DNA of 6,727 nt from CAYYNP01 sp964472545 (GCA_964472545.1 CAYYNP010000427.1:1-6727), one strand, 5' to 3'; shown: positions 1 through 5,612, numbered from the stretch's first letter. Notes: generated from the sequence alone by a model not told the origin. Numbers and translations: made by a program.

Positions 1-3
1 GAC

Positions 4-27
4 AAGGTGAGGAGGTGACAAGGTGAG
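4..27 (+). repeat. 8-bp-period tandem repeat (GGTGA core)
   Basis: Three consecutive octamers can be read: AAGGTGAG, GAGGTGAC and AAGGTGAG. Positions 1-3 (GAC) look like the end of a fourth unit, so the array may begin outside the window. Units alternate between GAG and GAC endings, which gives a 16-bp higher-order period. The same octamer family, in the same orientation, recurs at 6407-6454. Function unknown. Confidence 0.75.
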
Positions 28-52
28 GGGCAGCCGCACGCATACCTCCTCG

Positions 53-108
53 CTGTCTACTGCATACTGTCTACTGCACACTGCTTACTGCACACTGCCT
101 ACTCTTCA
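53..108 (+). repeat. 7-bp-period tandem repeat, eight units, abutting a start codon
   Basis: The segment divides without gaps into eight heptamers of consensus CTGYMTA. Units such as CTGTCTA and CTGCACA each occur twice, and only the last unit (CTCTTCA) is degenerate. The array ends exactly at the base before the ATG at 109, so the gene that follows has this repeat instead of a recognisable Shine-Dalgarno sequence. A related array lies at 1446-1480. Resemblance to the short tandemly repeated heptamers of cyanobacterial genomes is an analogy only. Confidence 0.8.
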
Positions 109-1299
109 ATGCTCCTCCGCCTCGCCTACCGTGCTCTGAGAGAGATCTCACCCCGACTTGCGCTCAAGGCTGCCTACCTCTGGGTCTACAAAGGCATGTG
201 GGCCATCCGGGCGTACAAGCGACGGATGCGGCGAGGGGAACGGTTTCCGCCGTTCCTGTTTCTGGCGCTGACCGACCGATGCAACCTCCGCTGCCGTGGC
301 TGCTGGATCGAGAGTTCCGGCAAGAAGCGTGAACTGGCGGCCGAGGACGTCGACACGCTGATCGCCGTCGGCAAGCGGCACAAGTCGTACTTCTACACAC
401 TGCTCGGCGGCGAGCCGATGGTCTATCCGGGCTTGTGGGATCTGATTGGCCGGCATCGCGACTGCTACTTCCAGATCATCACCAACGGGATGTTCTTCGA
501 CGAGGAGAACGTGCGGCGGCTGAAGGCGGCGGGTAACGTCACGCCGTTGGTGAGTATCGACGGGCCGCAACTGCAAAACGACGCGCGGCGCGGCGAGGGC
601 GTCTTCGCGACGGCCATGGAAGGGCTCGCGCGGCTGAAGCAGCACAAGATCCTCTACGGCGTGGCCACCACCGTCACCGGCCAGAACCTCGACGAAGTGA
701 TGACCGACGAGTACGTGCGCGGGTTTATCGATCGCGGGGCGATGTACCTATGGTACTACGTCTTCCGCCCCGTGGGCGCCGATCCATCGCCGGAGCTTTG
801 CGTCGGCCGGGAGCAGATGATCGAACTGCGCAAGCGGTTGCTGCGGTTGCGGCGCCGCCATCCGATCATTCTGATCGACACCTACTGGAACGCGGCCGGC
901 GAGGCGGTCTGTCCGGCCGCGCTGGGGTTGGGATTCCACATCGGACCCGAGGGCAGCATCGAGCCGTGCCCGCCGTTGTCGCTGGCCTGTCAGACGATCC
1001 GCGACCACGGCGGCGACCTGTATCGCACGATCAACGAGAGCGAGTTTCTGCGGGGCTTCCAGGAATTCGTCAAAGAAAGAACGCGAGGCTGCGTGATCCT
1101 CGAACGTCCCCAAGAGTTGGTCGAGTATCTCCGCAGCCAATCGGCCACCGACTACAGCGGCCGCGACGCGCTGGCCGAGATCGCCGCCGGCACACCTCGG
1201 ACCAGCCACCATTTGCCCGGGGAGGAGATTCCGGAAGACTACTGGGTCTATCGGCTGTTGAAGAAGCAGTTGTTTTTCGGGATGGGCGGGTACGGATAG
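109..1299 (+). CDS. Radical SAM protein with C-terminal SPASM-like cysteine region
   Basis: The 396-residue protein is a radical S-adenosylmethionine enzyme; its substrate cannot be told from sequence. The canonical CxxxCxxC motif is Cys58, Cys62 and Cys65 within TDRCNLRCRGCW and would bind the 4Fe-4S cluster that cleaves SAM. GGEP at residues 100-103 is the usual SAM-binding motif, and a SIDGP stretch near 149-153 fits the barrel core. The C-terminal part has Cys268, Cys287 (in GSIEPCP), Cys294 and Cys328. This resembles a SPASM or twitch domain that could hold an auxiliary iron-sulfur cluster. The N-terminal 45 residues are basic and amphipathic, ending in FPPFLF just before the barrel; I recall this layout in planctomycete homologues of similar length. 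No ribosome binding site precedes ATG 109. That start is chosen because it is the first in the frame and the N-terminus looks family-like. The gene stands alone and converges on the transporter. Confidence 0.88.
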   Translation: MLLRLAYRALREISPRLALKAAYLWVYKGMWAIRAYKRRMRRGERFPPFLFLALTDRCNLRCRGCWIESSGKKRELAAEDVDTLIAVGKRHKSYFYTLLGGEPMVYPGLWDLIGRHRDCYFQIITNGMFFDEENVRRLKAAGNVTPLVSIDGPQLQNDARRGEGVFATAMEGLARLKQHKILYGVATTVTGQNLDEVMTDEYVRGFIDRGAMYLWYYVFRPVGADPSPELCVGREQMIELRKRLLRLRRRHPIILIDTYWNAAGEAVCPAALGLGFHIGPEGSIEPCPPLSLACQTIRDHGGDLYRTINESEFLRGFQEFVKERTRGCVILERPQELVEYLRSQSATDYSGRDALAEIAAGTPRTSHHLPGEEIPEDYWVYRLLKKQLFFGMGGYG

Positions 1300-1338
1300 G
1301 CGTTCCGCGTTGCCGCCGTGGGGGCGGAAGCCGTTGTA

Positions 1339-1431
1339 GAACGCCTTCGGCGTTCGCGACTCCGTACGACGCCACCTACCCAGGGTGCGCTGCGCGACCC
1401 CGGGCTGTGTTGTTCAGACCCCTTCGGGGTC
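1339..1431. repeat. Cluster of three intergenic hairpins between convergent genes
   Basis: Three inverted repeats lie in the 186-bp spacer between convergent genes. The first is GAACGCC/GGCGTTC around loop TTC (1339-1355). The second is CCCAGGGT with GCG/CGC (1379-1404), which has one A-C mismatch and one bulged G. The third is GACCCC/GGGGTC around loop TTC (1417-1431). Hairpins one and three share the CCTTCGG-type centre. None is followed by a T tract on either strand, so a classical intrinsic terminator is not shown. Position between two gene 3' ends suits bidirectional termination or mRNA 3'-end protection. I recall similar elements dispersed in planctomycete genomes, but copy number needs a genome search. 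Confidence 0.7.
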
Positions 1432-1445
1432 GCCCCAACCGCCCG

Positions 1446-1480
1446 CTGTCTACCGCCTACCGCCGACCGCCTACTGCATA
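1446..1480 (+). repeat. Second 7-bp-period tandem repeat (five units)
   Basis: Five gap-free heptamers (CTGTCTA, CCGCCTA, CCGCCGA, CCGCCTA, CTGCATA) have consensus CYGCCTA. A degenerate sixth unit (1481-1487) runs into the stop codon of the convergent transporter gene. CTGTCTA and CTGCATA are identical to units of the array at 53-108, in the same orientation, so the two arrays belong to one repeat family. Confidence 0.7.
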
Positions 1481-1485
1481 CTCCC

Positions 1486-2775
1486 TCACTCCAACAACAT
1501 GCCCGCTATCGCCGCGGTCATAAACGCCGCCAGGGCCCCGCCGAGCATCGAGCGGAAGCCGAACTTGGCGAAGTCCTTCCGCCGCGAAGGCGCTAAGCCG
1601 CCGACGCCGCCGATGGTCACGGCGATCGAGCCGAAGTTGGCGAACCCGCAAAGTGCATACGTGGCGATGACGAACGAGCGTGGCGAGAGCGAGTCCTTCA
1701 TGCCCATCAGGCTTTGGTAGGCCACAAACTCGTTGAAGATCGTCTTCTCGCCGATCAGCGTCCCGACCGCCTGGGCGTCGCTCCACTGGATGCCCATCAT
1801 CCATGCCAGCGGTGCACACAGCCAACCGAGGACGAGTTGCAGGGTCAGTTCCCGTCCGCCGAGCAGTTCCTTTACCGTCAGGCATTCGCCTTCTGCGGAG
1901 CCAAAACCCGAGAGTCCCCAATCGACGGCCCCGCACGCCCCGGCCAAGATCCAATTCATCAGATGCACGATCGCTATAAATGCGATCAGCATGGCGACGA
2001 TATTCAGCACCAGCTTCATGCCGTCGGCCGCGCCTCGGCAGGCGGCGTCGAGCACGTTGGCGTCGGTCCGTGGCACATCGACCTTGACCGTGCCTTTGGT
2101 CGGCGACGTTTCCGTCTCGGGCACCATGATCTTGGCGATCACCAGCGAGGCGGGCGCGGAGATCAGCGAGGCGACCATCAAATGGCCGGCAAACTCGCCC
2201 GGCGGATAGCCCACGGCCTTGGCCATGCCCACGTACGCCACCATCGTGCCGCCGGCCGCGGTGGCCATCCCTCCGGTCATCATGGCCATCAGTTCGGAAC
2301 GGGTCATGGTCGGCAGATAGGGCCGGATCACCAGCGGGGCGGTGGTCATGCCCACGAAGACGTTGGCCGCCGCCGAGAGCGATTCGGAGCCGGAGACGTC
2401 CATCACACGAACCATCAGCCGGGCCATCGCCTCGACGATCCACTGCAGGATGCCCAGGTGGAACAACACGGTCGTCAGCGAAGCGAAGAAGATCACCGCC
2501 GGCATCACGGAGCAGACGAAGTAGTGATCGCGGAAGCTCTCGCCGAAGACGAACTCCGCCCCCGCGTCGCTGCAGGCGATCAGCCCGGTCATCACCGAGC
2601 CGACGGCGTCGAAGGCCGTTTGACGCAAGGGCGTGGCCAATAGCACGATCGCCAAGGCCAGTTGCAGGCCGACGCCGCTTAGGATCAGGCGGAGACTCAT
2701 CCGGCGGCGGTTCGTCGAGAGCAGCCACGCCAGGCCGAGCATCATCAACAGACCGAAAAAGCTGACCACTCGCAA
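1486..2775 (-). CDS. Concentrative nucleoside transporter (CNT/NupC family) homologue
   Basis: A polytopic inner-membrane protein of 429 residues from the chosen start; CNT proteins are typically about 400-425. The family imports nucleosides by sodium or proton symport. Family landmarks, numbered from the TTG start, are ANVFVG...APLVIRPYL (about 137-154), MTRSE...MTGG (157-169), NEFVAYQ (348-354) and CGFANFGS (376-383). Hydrophobic segments lie near 2-18, 28-47 and 86-110 and recur to the C-terminus, which is itself hydrophobic (GALAAFMTAAIAGMLL). The first hairpin-loop motif reads GMTTAP, where characterised members have GQTEAP as I recall; this is discussed as a finding. The frame stays open to an ATG at 2937, but that extension is polar, Arg/Ser-rich and runs into a repeat. 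TTG 2775 follows GGAGG by 8 bases, and the protein then begins directly with a membrane helix. GTG 2769 is a further alternative. Stop TGA is at 1488-1486. Confidence 0.87.
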   Translation of the reverse strand: MRVVSFFGLLMMLGLAWLLSTNRRRMSLRLILSGVGLQLALAIVLLATPLRQTAFDAVGSVMTGLIACSDAGAEFVFGESFRDHYFVCSVMPAVIFFASLTTVLFHLGILQWIVEAMARLMVRVMDVSGSESLSAAANVFVGMTTAPLVIRPYLPTMTRSELMAMMTGGMATAAGGTMVAYVGMAKAVGYPPGEFAGHLMVASLISAPASLVIAKIMVPETETSPTKGTVKVDVPRTDANVLDAACRGAADGMKLVLNIVAMLIAFIAIVHLMNWILAGACGAVDWGLSGFGSAEGECLTVKELLGGRELTLQLVLGWLCAPLAWMMGIQWSDAQAVGTLIGEKTIFNEFVAYQSLMGMKDSLSPRSFVIATYALCGFANFGSIAVTIGGVGGLAPSRRKDFAKFGFRSMLGGALAAFMTAAIAGMLLE

Positions 2776-2783
2776 AAGGACGA

Positions 2784-2788
2784 CCTCC
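2784..2788 (-). promoter_or_regulatory. Shine-Dalgarno site deciding the transporter start
   Basis: On the minus strand GGAGG is followed by 8 bases and then TTG at 2775. No comparable purine-rich site precedes the in-frame ATG at 2937, so this site supports the shorter protein. Confidence 0.65.
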
Positions 2789-2830
2789 GGCGCGGGATGG
2801 CTCGACACGGCAGAATGCGATGCCGACGGC

Positions 2831-2847
2831 GCCGCCGTGCCGGCGGC
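2831..2847. repeat. GC-rich inverted repeat in transporter leader
   Basis: GCCGCC (2831-2836) and GGCGGC (2842-2847) form a 6-bp stem around GTGCC. It lies about 45 bases upstream of the transporter ribosome binding site on the minus strand. It could be a leader hairpin, but stems of this size are common by chance in DNA this GC-rich. Confidence 0.35.
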
Positions 2848-2901
2848 GGCTAAACGCGGCGAACGCCAGCGTACCAGATGACGCGTCTGGGGACAAGAAC
2901 G

Positions 2902-2972
2902 CCCAACGGCCCGCAGAGTAGTCGTCTTGCTCCGCAAGATGTCGGTGCGTCTCGCGGAGCGAGACGCCTACT
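2902..2972. repeat. Twin-hairpin repeat element, copy 1
   Basis: A 71-bp unit bounded by an outer inverted pair AGTAG (2917-2921) and CTACT (2968-2972), enclosing two hairpins. Hairpin A is TCTTGC/GCAAGA with loop TCC (2925-2939, extendable by a G-T wobble pair and a C-G pair). Hairpin B is GCGTCTCGC/GCGAGACGC with loop GGA (2947-2967), a perfect 9-bp stem. The architecture resembles REP/BIME-type intergenic elements. It lies upstream of the transporter gene, and the rejected upstream ATG (2937) sits inside hairpin A. Confidence 0.85.
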
Positions 2973-2981
2973 TTGTTCTAA

Positions 2982-3052
2982 CCCAACGGCCCGCAGAGTA
3001 GTCATCTTGCTCCGCAAGATGTCGGTGCGTCTCGCGGAGCGAGACGCCTACT
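2982..3052. repeat. Twin-hairpin repeat element, copy 2
   Basis: A tandem copy of the preceding unit, offset by exactly 80 bp and differing at one of 71 positions (A at 3004 for G at 2924). The difference turns hairpin A into a perfect 8-bp stem, CATCTTGC/GCAAGATG (3003-3021). Hairpin B is at 3027-3047 and the outer pair AGTAG/CTACT at 2997-3001 and 3048-3052. The unit ends 5 bases from the stop codon of the kinase-like gene (minus strand). The bases at 3061-3066 repeat the first six bases that open copy 2 (from 2981), a possible trace of a third unit. Confidence 0.85.
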
Positions 3053-3057
3053 CTCGC

Positions 3058-3561
3058 CTAACCCAAAAGTCGAATCAGTTCGTCGACCACCTCTTCGTGA
3101 GTGCGGTCGATGCAATCGACCGTGGCGTCGGCGTACTGGCGATAGAGTGGGTCGCGTTGCTGGAAGATGCCCGGCAGGGTTTGCCCCGGAGCGATGACCG
3201 GCCCGCGTCCGTTGAGCCTGGCCAGCCGCTTCTCCAACTGCCAGATCGGCAGATCGAGATGCACGACCAGGCCCAGCGACTTTAGATGGGCCATGCCGGC
3301 CGGGGCGTAAACCACGCCGCCGCCGGTGGCGATCACAAATTCTCGGCGGTCCAACGCCATCACGTGACGCTGCTCGATGGCCGTGAATCGTTCCAGGCCT
3401 TCGCTCTGCACGATCTGCTGTAGCGGCCGCTCTTCGGCCACCTGAATCACCACGTCGGTGTCGAGAAAGTTCCAGGAGAGTGCCTTGGCCAAGAGAATGC
3501 CCACGGTGCTCTTGCCTACCCCCGGCATACCGATCAGCGAAATGTTGCGGTACTGTGCCAT
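3058..3561 (-). CDS. aroK: Shikimate kinase family protein
   Basis: A 167-residue P-loop kinase of the shikimate kinase family, which phosphorylates shikimate to shikimate 3-phosphate with ATP in the cytosolic chorismate pathway. From ATG 3561 the Walker A motif is GMPGVGKST (11-19), the DTD motif is 34-36 (Mg and shikimate contacts in the family), ATGGG is 78-82, and RDPLYR at 136-141 carries the conserved C-terminal Arg. Two points are atypical. The Arg of the usual FRxxE shikimate-binding motif is Thr60 (FTAIE), and the lid reads GRGPVI rather than RPLL. I recall a group of AroK-like proteins with such changes, so the symbol is family-level and the substrate uncertain. Start choice: ATG 3612 and TTG 3621 would add 17 or 20 polar residues before the P-loop. 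ATG 3561 gives the usual length (E. coli AroK is 173) and has a purine-rich AAGAAGAG just upstream. The stop TAG lies just beside the twin-hairpin repeats. Confidence 0.85.
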   Translation of the reverse strand: MAQYRNISLIGMPGVGKSTVGILLAKALSWNFLDTDVVIQVAEERPLQQIVQSEGLERFTAIEQRHVMALDRREFVIATGGGVVYAPAGMAHLKSLGLVVHLDLPIWQLEKRLARLNGRGPVIAPGQTLPGIFQQRDPLYRQYADATVDCIDRTHEEVVDELIRLLG

Positions 3562-3721
3562 CGCTCTTCTTGCCTGCGTTTCGCGGCCCCGAGATCTTGG
3601 ACTTTCCGCCATTACAAGCAACCGTACCTTATTATCGGCCCAACCGGCCCGGCTTCACGCGTTTTTGCCCCGACATCGCAGCAGGCGACCAATGCCCCGC
3701 CGCGCCCGTAACAGCGGCCTT

Positions 3722-3816
3722 GTTACAAAGCAGTTACACCCGATAGTGGGGTTCGCGGCTAGAATGAAACCGTTCGGGGGTCCGGTTTGCACATTACGTT
3801 TCACCCGATAGGAGGA
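3722..3816 (+). promoter_or_regulatory. Candidate promoter, operator-like repeats and ribosome binding site
   Basis: In the 261-bp divergent spacer, TAGAAT (3760-3765) is a possible -10 box. The best -35 candidate, TTACAC (3734-3739), is 20 bases away, so the promoter is weakly supported. GTTACA occurs at 3722-3727 and 3733-3738, 11 bp apart. GTTWCACCCGATAG occurs at 3733-3746 and 3798-3811 with one mismatch. AAACCG/CGGTTT (3767-3772, 3783-3788) could form a leader hairpin. GGAGGA (3811-3816) lies 6 bases before ATG 3823 and fixes the start of the next gene. For the minus-strand kinase-like gene the only promoter-like string is GATAAT (complement of 3631-3636), without a clear -35. Confidence 0.4.
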
Positions 3817-3822
3817 TTGAGC

Positions 3823-5484
3823 ATGGCAGTTTGGACGAGATTTCGGAAGCAACGATCGCGTCGTGGGTTTTGGTTCAGAGAGGCCATCGCGGCGGTGGGA
3901 ATCCTGGCGATCGTGGCTGCCTGGGGATGGCAGCCGATGGTGGTCGCGGCCGCCACCCCAGCCGAGGCCGACGCAGCGGAGGACCGCGACAATCCGCATC
4001 TTTGGAAAACTCACACCCGTTCGGTGGCCGTTTTCAAGAACGGCCTGGGGTTCTTCATGCGCGAGGGCGACGTGGAACTGCGCGACGGTTGGTGCGTTGC
4101 CAAGGAGATTCCCCCGGCGGCGTTCGGCACGTTGGCGATCTACTCGCACGACGAGAAGCAGACGGTCGACATCGTGGGCACCGGCCCCGGCGAGATCGTC
4201 GAATTCGACGGCCACGACGCGCCGGATGACGACGACGCCCGGCGAAGACGGCTCGAGGCGAGCAAGAACCTCCGCGTGCAACTTCACTACAAGTACCAAG
4301 GTCAAGAACGCAACGCGGCCGGCAAGCTGGTCTCCGTGGGGCCGAAATTCGTCGTGCTCGACAGCGGCAGCAACAGTTTCGCCGTACCGCTGGGGGGCAT
4401 CACGCGGATGCAAATCCTGGAGTTGCCGCTGCGCGTGCATGTACTCGGCGAAGAAGACAAGCAGCCCGAGAAGGCCAAGCTGGGGATGGCCTACCTGCGG
4501 AAGGGGATCACCTGGATACCCGAATACACGCTGAAGATCGTCGACGAGACCACGGCCGAACTGACGCTCCGCGGCACGCTGGTCAACGAGGCTGAAGACC
4601 TGATCCACACCGACGTACACCTGGTGGTGGGCGTGCCCCATTTCGTCCACACCGACTACATGGCCCCGATCGCCGTAGGCCAGGTGATTCGCACGATCGG
4701 CTCCGCCGTGGCGCCGCCGGCAGTCGCCACACAGATCGCCAATCGCGTGGCAATCGTCTCCAATTCGGCCACGGCGGGCCAATTCGATCTGCCGGCCGGC
4801 GTGGTCGAGCAACCGGTCGGCGACACGGGCGGCGACCTGGGCGCGGCCACCGGTAATCTCCCGCAACTTGGCGGCGCGGCGGCCACCGATTACACCGTCT
4901 ACACCAAGGAGGACCTCACGCTACGGCGCGGCGAGAAGGCGATTATCACGCTCTTCCGCCGCACGATCCGCTATTCGCACATCTACCGCTGGTCGCCGCC
5001 GAAACAGATGGAACACCTACTGGTGCTGCACAACGACACCGACACCGCCTGGACCACCGGGCCGTGTTTGGCCGTCAGCGACGAGCGGCCGCTGAGCGAA
5101 GACTTGCTGAAGTACACACCCAAGGGCGGCAACGGCGAGTTACCGGTGACCACGGCGATCAACGTGGCCCACGAGAAGACCGAACGCGAGATCGACCGTC
5201 AACTCAAGGCCCACACGCCGTCGGACCGTGTCTACCTCGATCTGGTCACGCTGGAGGGCACGCTGAAGTTGCGAAACTTTGAGAACCGCCAGGTGACCAT
5301 TGTCGTCGGCAATAGGATCCCCGGCAAGGCGACCAAGGCCGCCGAAAAGGGCACCATCGCAATCGACTCGTCCAAGCTCCAGTTACTCGAACGGGCCTGT
5401 ACGATAAGCTGGACGGTCACCCTGGAGCCGGGCGAGGAAAAGACGCTTGTCTACGAGTACGAACGCTACGTAAAATCCTATTAG
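3823..5484 (+). CDS. Exported DUF4139-like protein of unknown function
   Basis: The 553-residue protein has a long N-terminal export signal. A basic n-region contains SRRGFWF (residues 12-18), then a hydrophobic stretch (21-36), then a likely cleavage site after AAA (42-44), so it probably acts outside the cytoplasmic membrane. Residues about 66-120 (RSVAVFKNGLGFFMREGDVEL onward) resemble the N-terminal beta domain of the TIGR02231/mucoidy-inhibitor-A-like family. Residues about 218-275 (YLRKGITWIPEYTL, then LVNEAEDLIHTDVHLVVGVP) match the WxPxY and N-x-ED-x-L-x-GxP pattern I know from DUF4139. The C-terminal 470-550 (LEGTLKLRNFENRQVTI, then WTVTLEPGEEKTLVYEY) fits the terminal beta-sandwich of that domain. 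Residues about 300-355 are Ala/Gly-rich and look like a linker. No catalytic motif is visible. TTG 3787 is an upstream alternative, but GGAGGA placed 6 bases before ATG 3823 decides the start. The gene is monocistronic by spacing. Confidence 0.8.
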   Translation: MAVWTRFRKQRSRRGFWFREAIAAVGILAIVAAWGWQPMVVAAATPAEADAAEDRDNPHLWKTHTRSVAVFKNGLGFFMREGDVELRDGWCVAKEIPPAAFGTLAIYSHDEKQTVDIVGTGPGEIVEFDGHDAPDDDDARRRRLEASKNLRVQLHYKYQGQERNAAGKLVSVGPKFVVLDSGSNSFAVPLGGITRMQILELPLRVHVLGEEDKQPEKAKLGMAYLRKGITWIPEYTLKIVDETTAELTLRGTLVNEAEDLIHTDVHLVVGVPHFVHTDYMAPIAVGQVIRTIGSAVAPPAVATQIANRVAIVSNSATAGQFDLPAGVVEQPVGDTGGDLGAATGNLPQLGGAAATDYTVYTKEDLTLRRGEKAIITLFRRTIRYSHIYRWSPPKQMEHLLVLHNDTDTAWTTGPCLAVSDERPLSEDLLKYTPKGGNGELPVTTAINVAHEKTEREIDRQLKAHTPSDRVYLDLVTLEGTLKLRNFENRQVTIVVGNRIPGKATKAAEKGTIAIDSSKLQLLERACTISWTVTLEPGEEKTLVYEYERYVKSY

Positions 5485-5512
5485 CACCACGGACGGCTCG
5501 GAAGTCGTCTCT

Positions 5513-5612
5513 CGCCCTAGCCGAGGGCGGAAGCTCACGGAAGGTTGGAAGTCGCGGACGGCCTCCAAATCCGACCCCTCGGCAGGCTGCCGCCGGCGGC
5601 TAGGGCGTCCGC
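5513..5612. promoter_or_regulatory. Structured intergenic leader with mutually exclusive stems
   Basis: The 229-bp spacer between the DUF4139-like gene and the response regulator has nested inverted repeats. CGCCCT/AGGGCG (5513-5518, 5524-5529) forms a local hairpin 28 bases after the upstream stop. CGCCCTAGCCG (5513-5523) is also perfectly complementary to CGGCTAGGGCG (5597-5607), 11 bp. GCGGACG (5554-5560) pairs with CGTCCGC (5606-5612), and GCCGCCGGCGGC (5589-5600) is a perfect palindrome. GGACGGC and GGAAGTCG each occur twice as direct repeats (5491 and 5556; 5500 and 5547). No T tract follows, so an intrinsic terminator is not demonstrated. Regulatory action is inference. Confidence 0.45.

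Noticed and set aside
1714..2643. Plus-strand open frame of 309 residues antisense to the transporter
   Set aside because: His/Gly/Arg-rich composition typical of an antisense shadow; no ribosome binding site or motif.
1457..2896. Long minus-strand open frame of 479 residues overlapping the transporter
   Set aside because: It is rich in Arg, Gly and Asp with no hydrophobic segments or motifs. The overlapping frame gives a clear CNT membrane protein, so this is a shadow frame in GC-rich DNA.
2902..3052. CRISPR array
   Set aside because: Only two 71-bp copies separated by about 9 bp, each internally palindromic and with no spacer of CRISPR length. They fit a tandem REP-like element.
2923..3052. 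Intrinsic terminator of the kinase-like gene
   Set aside because: The stems are strong, but none is followed by a T tract on the minus strand. They are kept as repeats with possible 3'-end function only.
3655..4866. Minus-strand open frame of 403 residues opposite the DUF4139-like gene
   Set aside because: Low-complexity Arg/Asp/His-rich translation without family features. The plus-strand frame has a ribosome binding site, a signal peptide and domain motifs.
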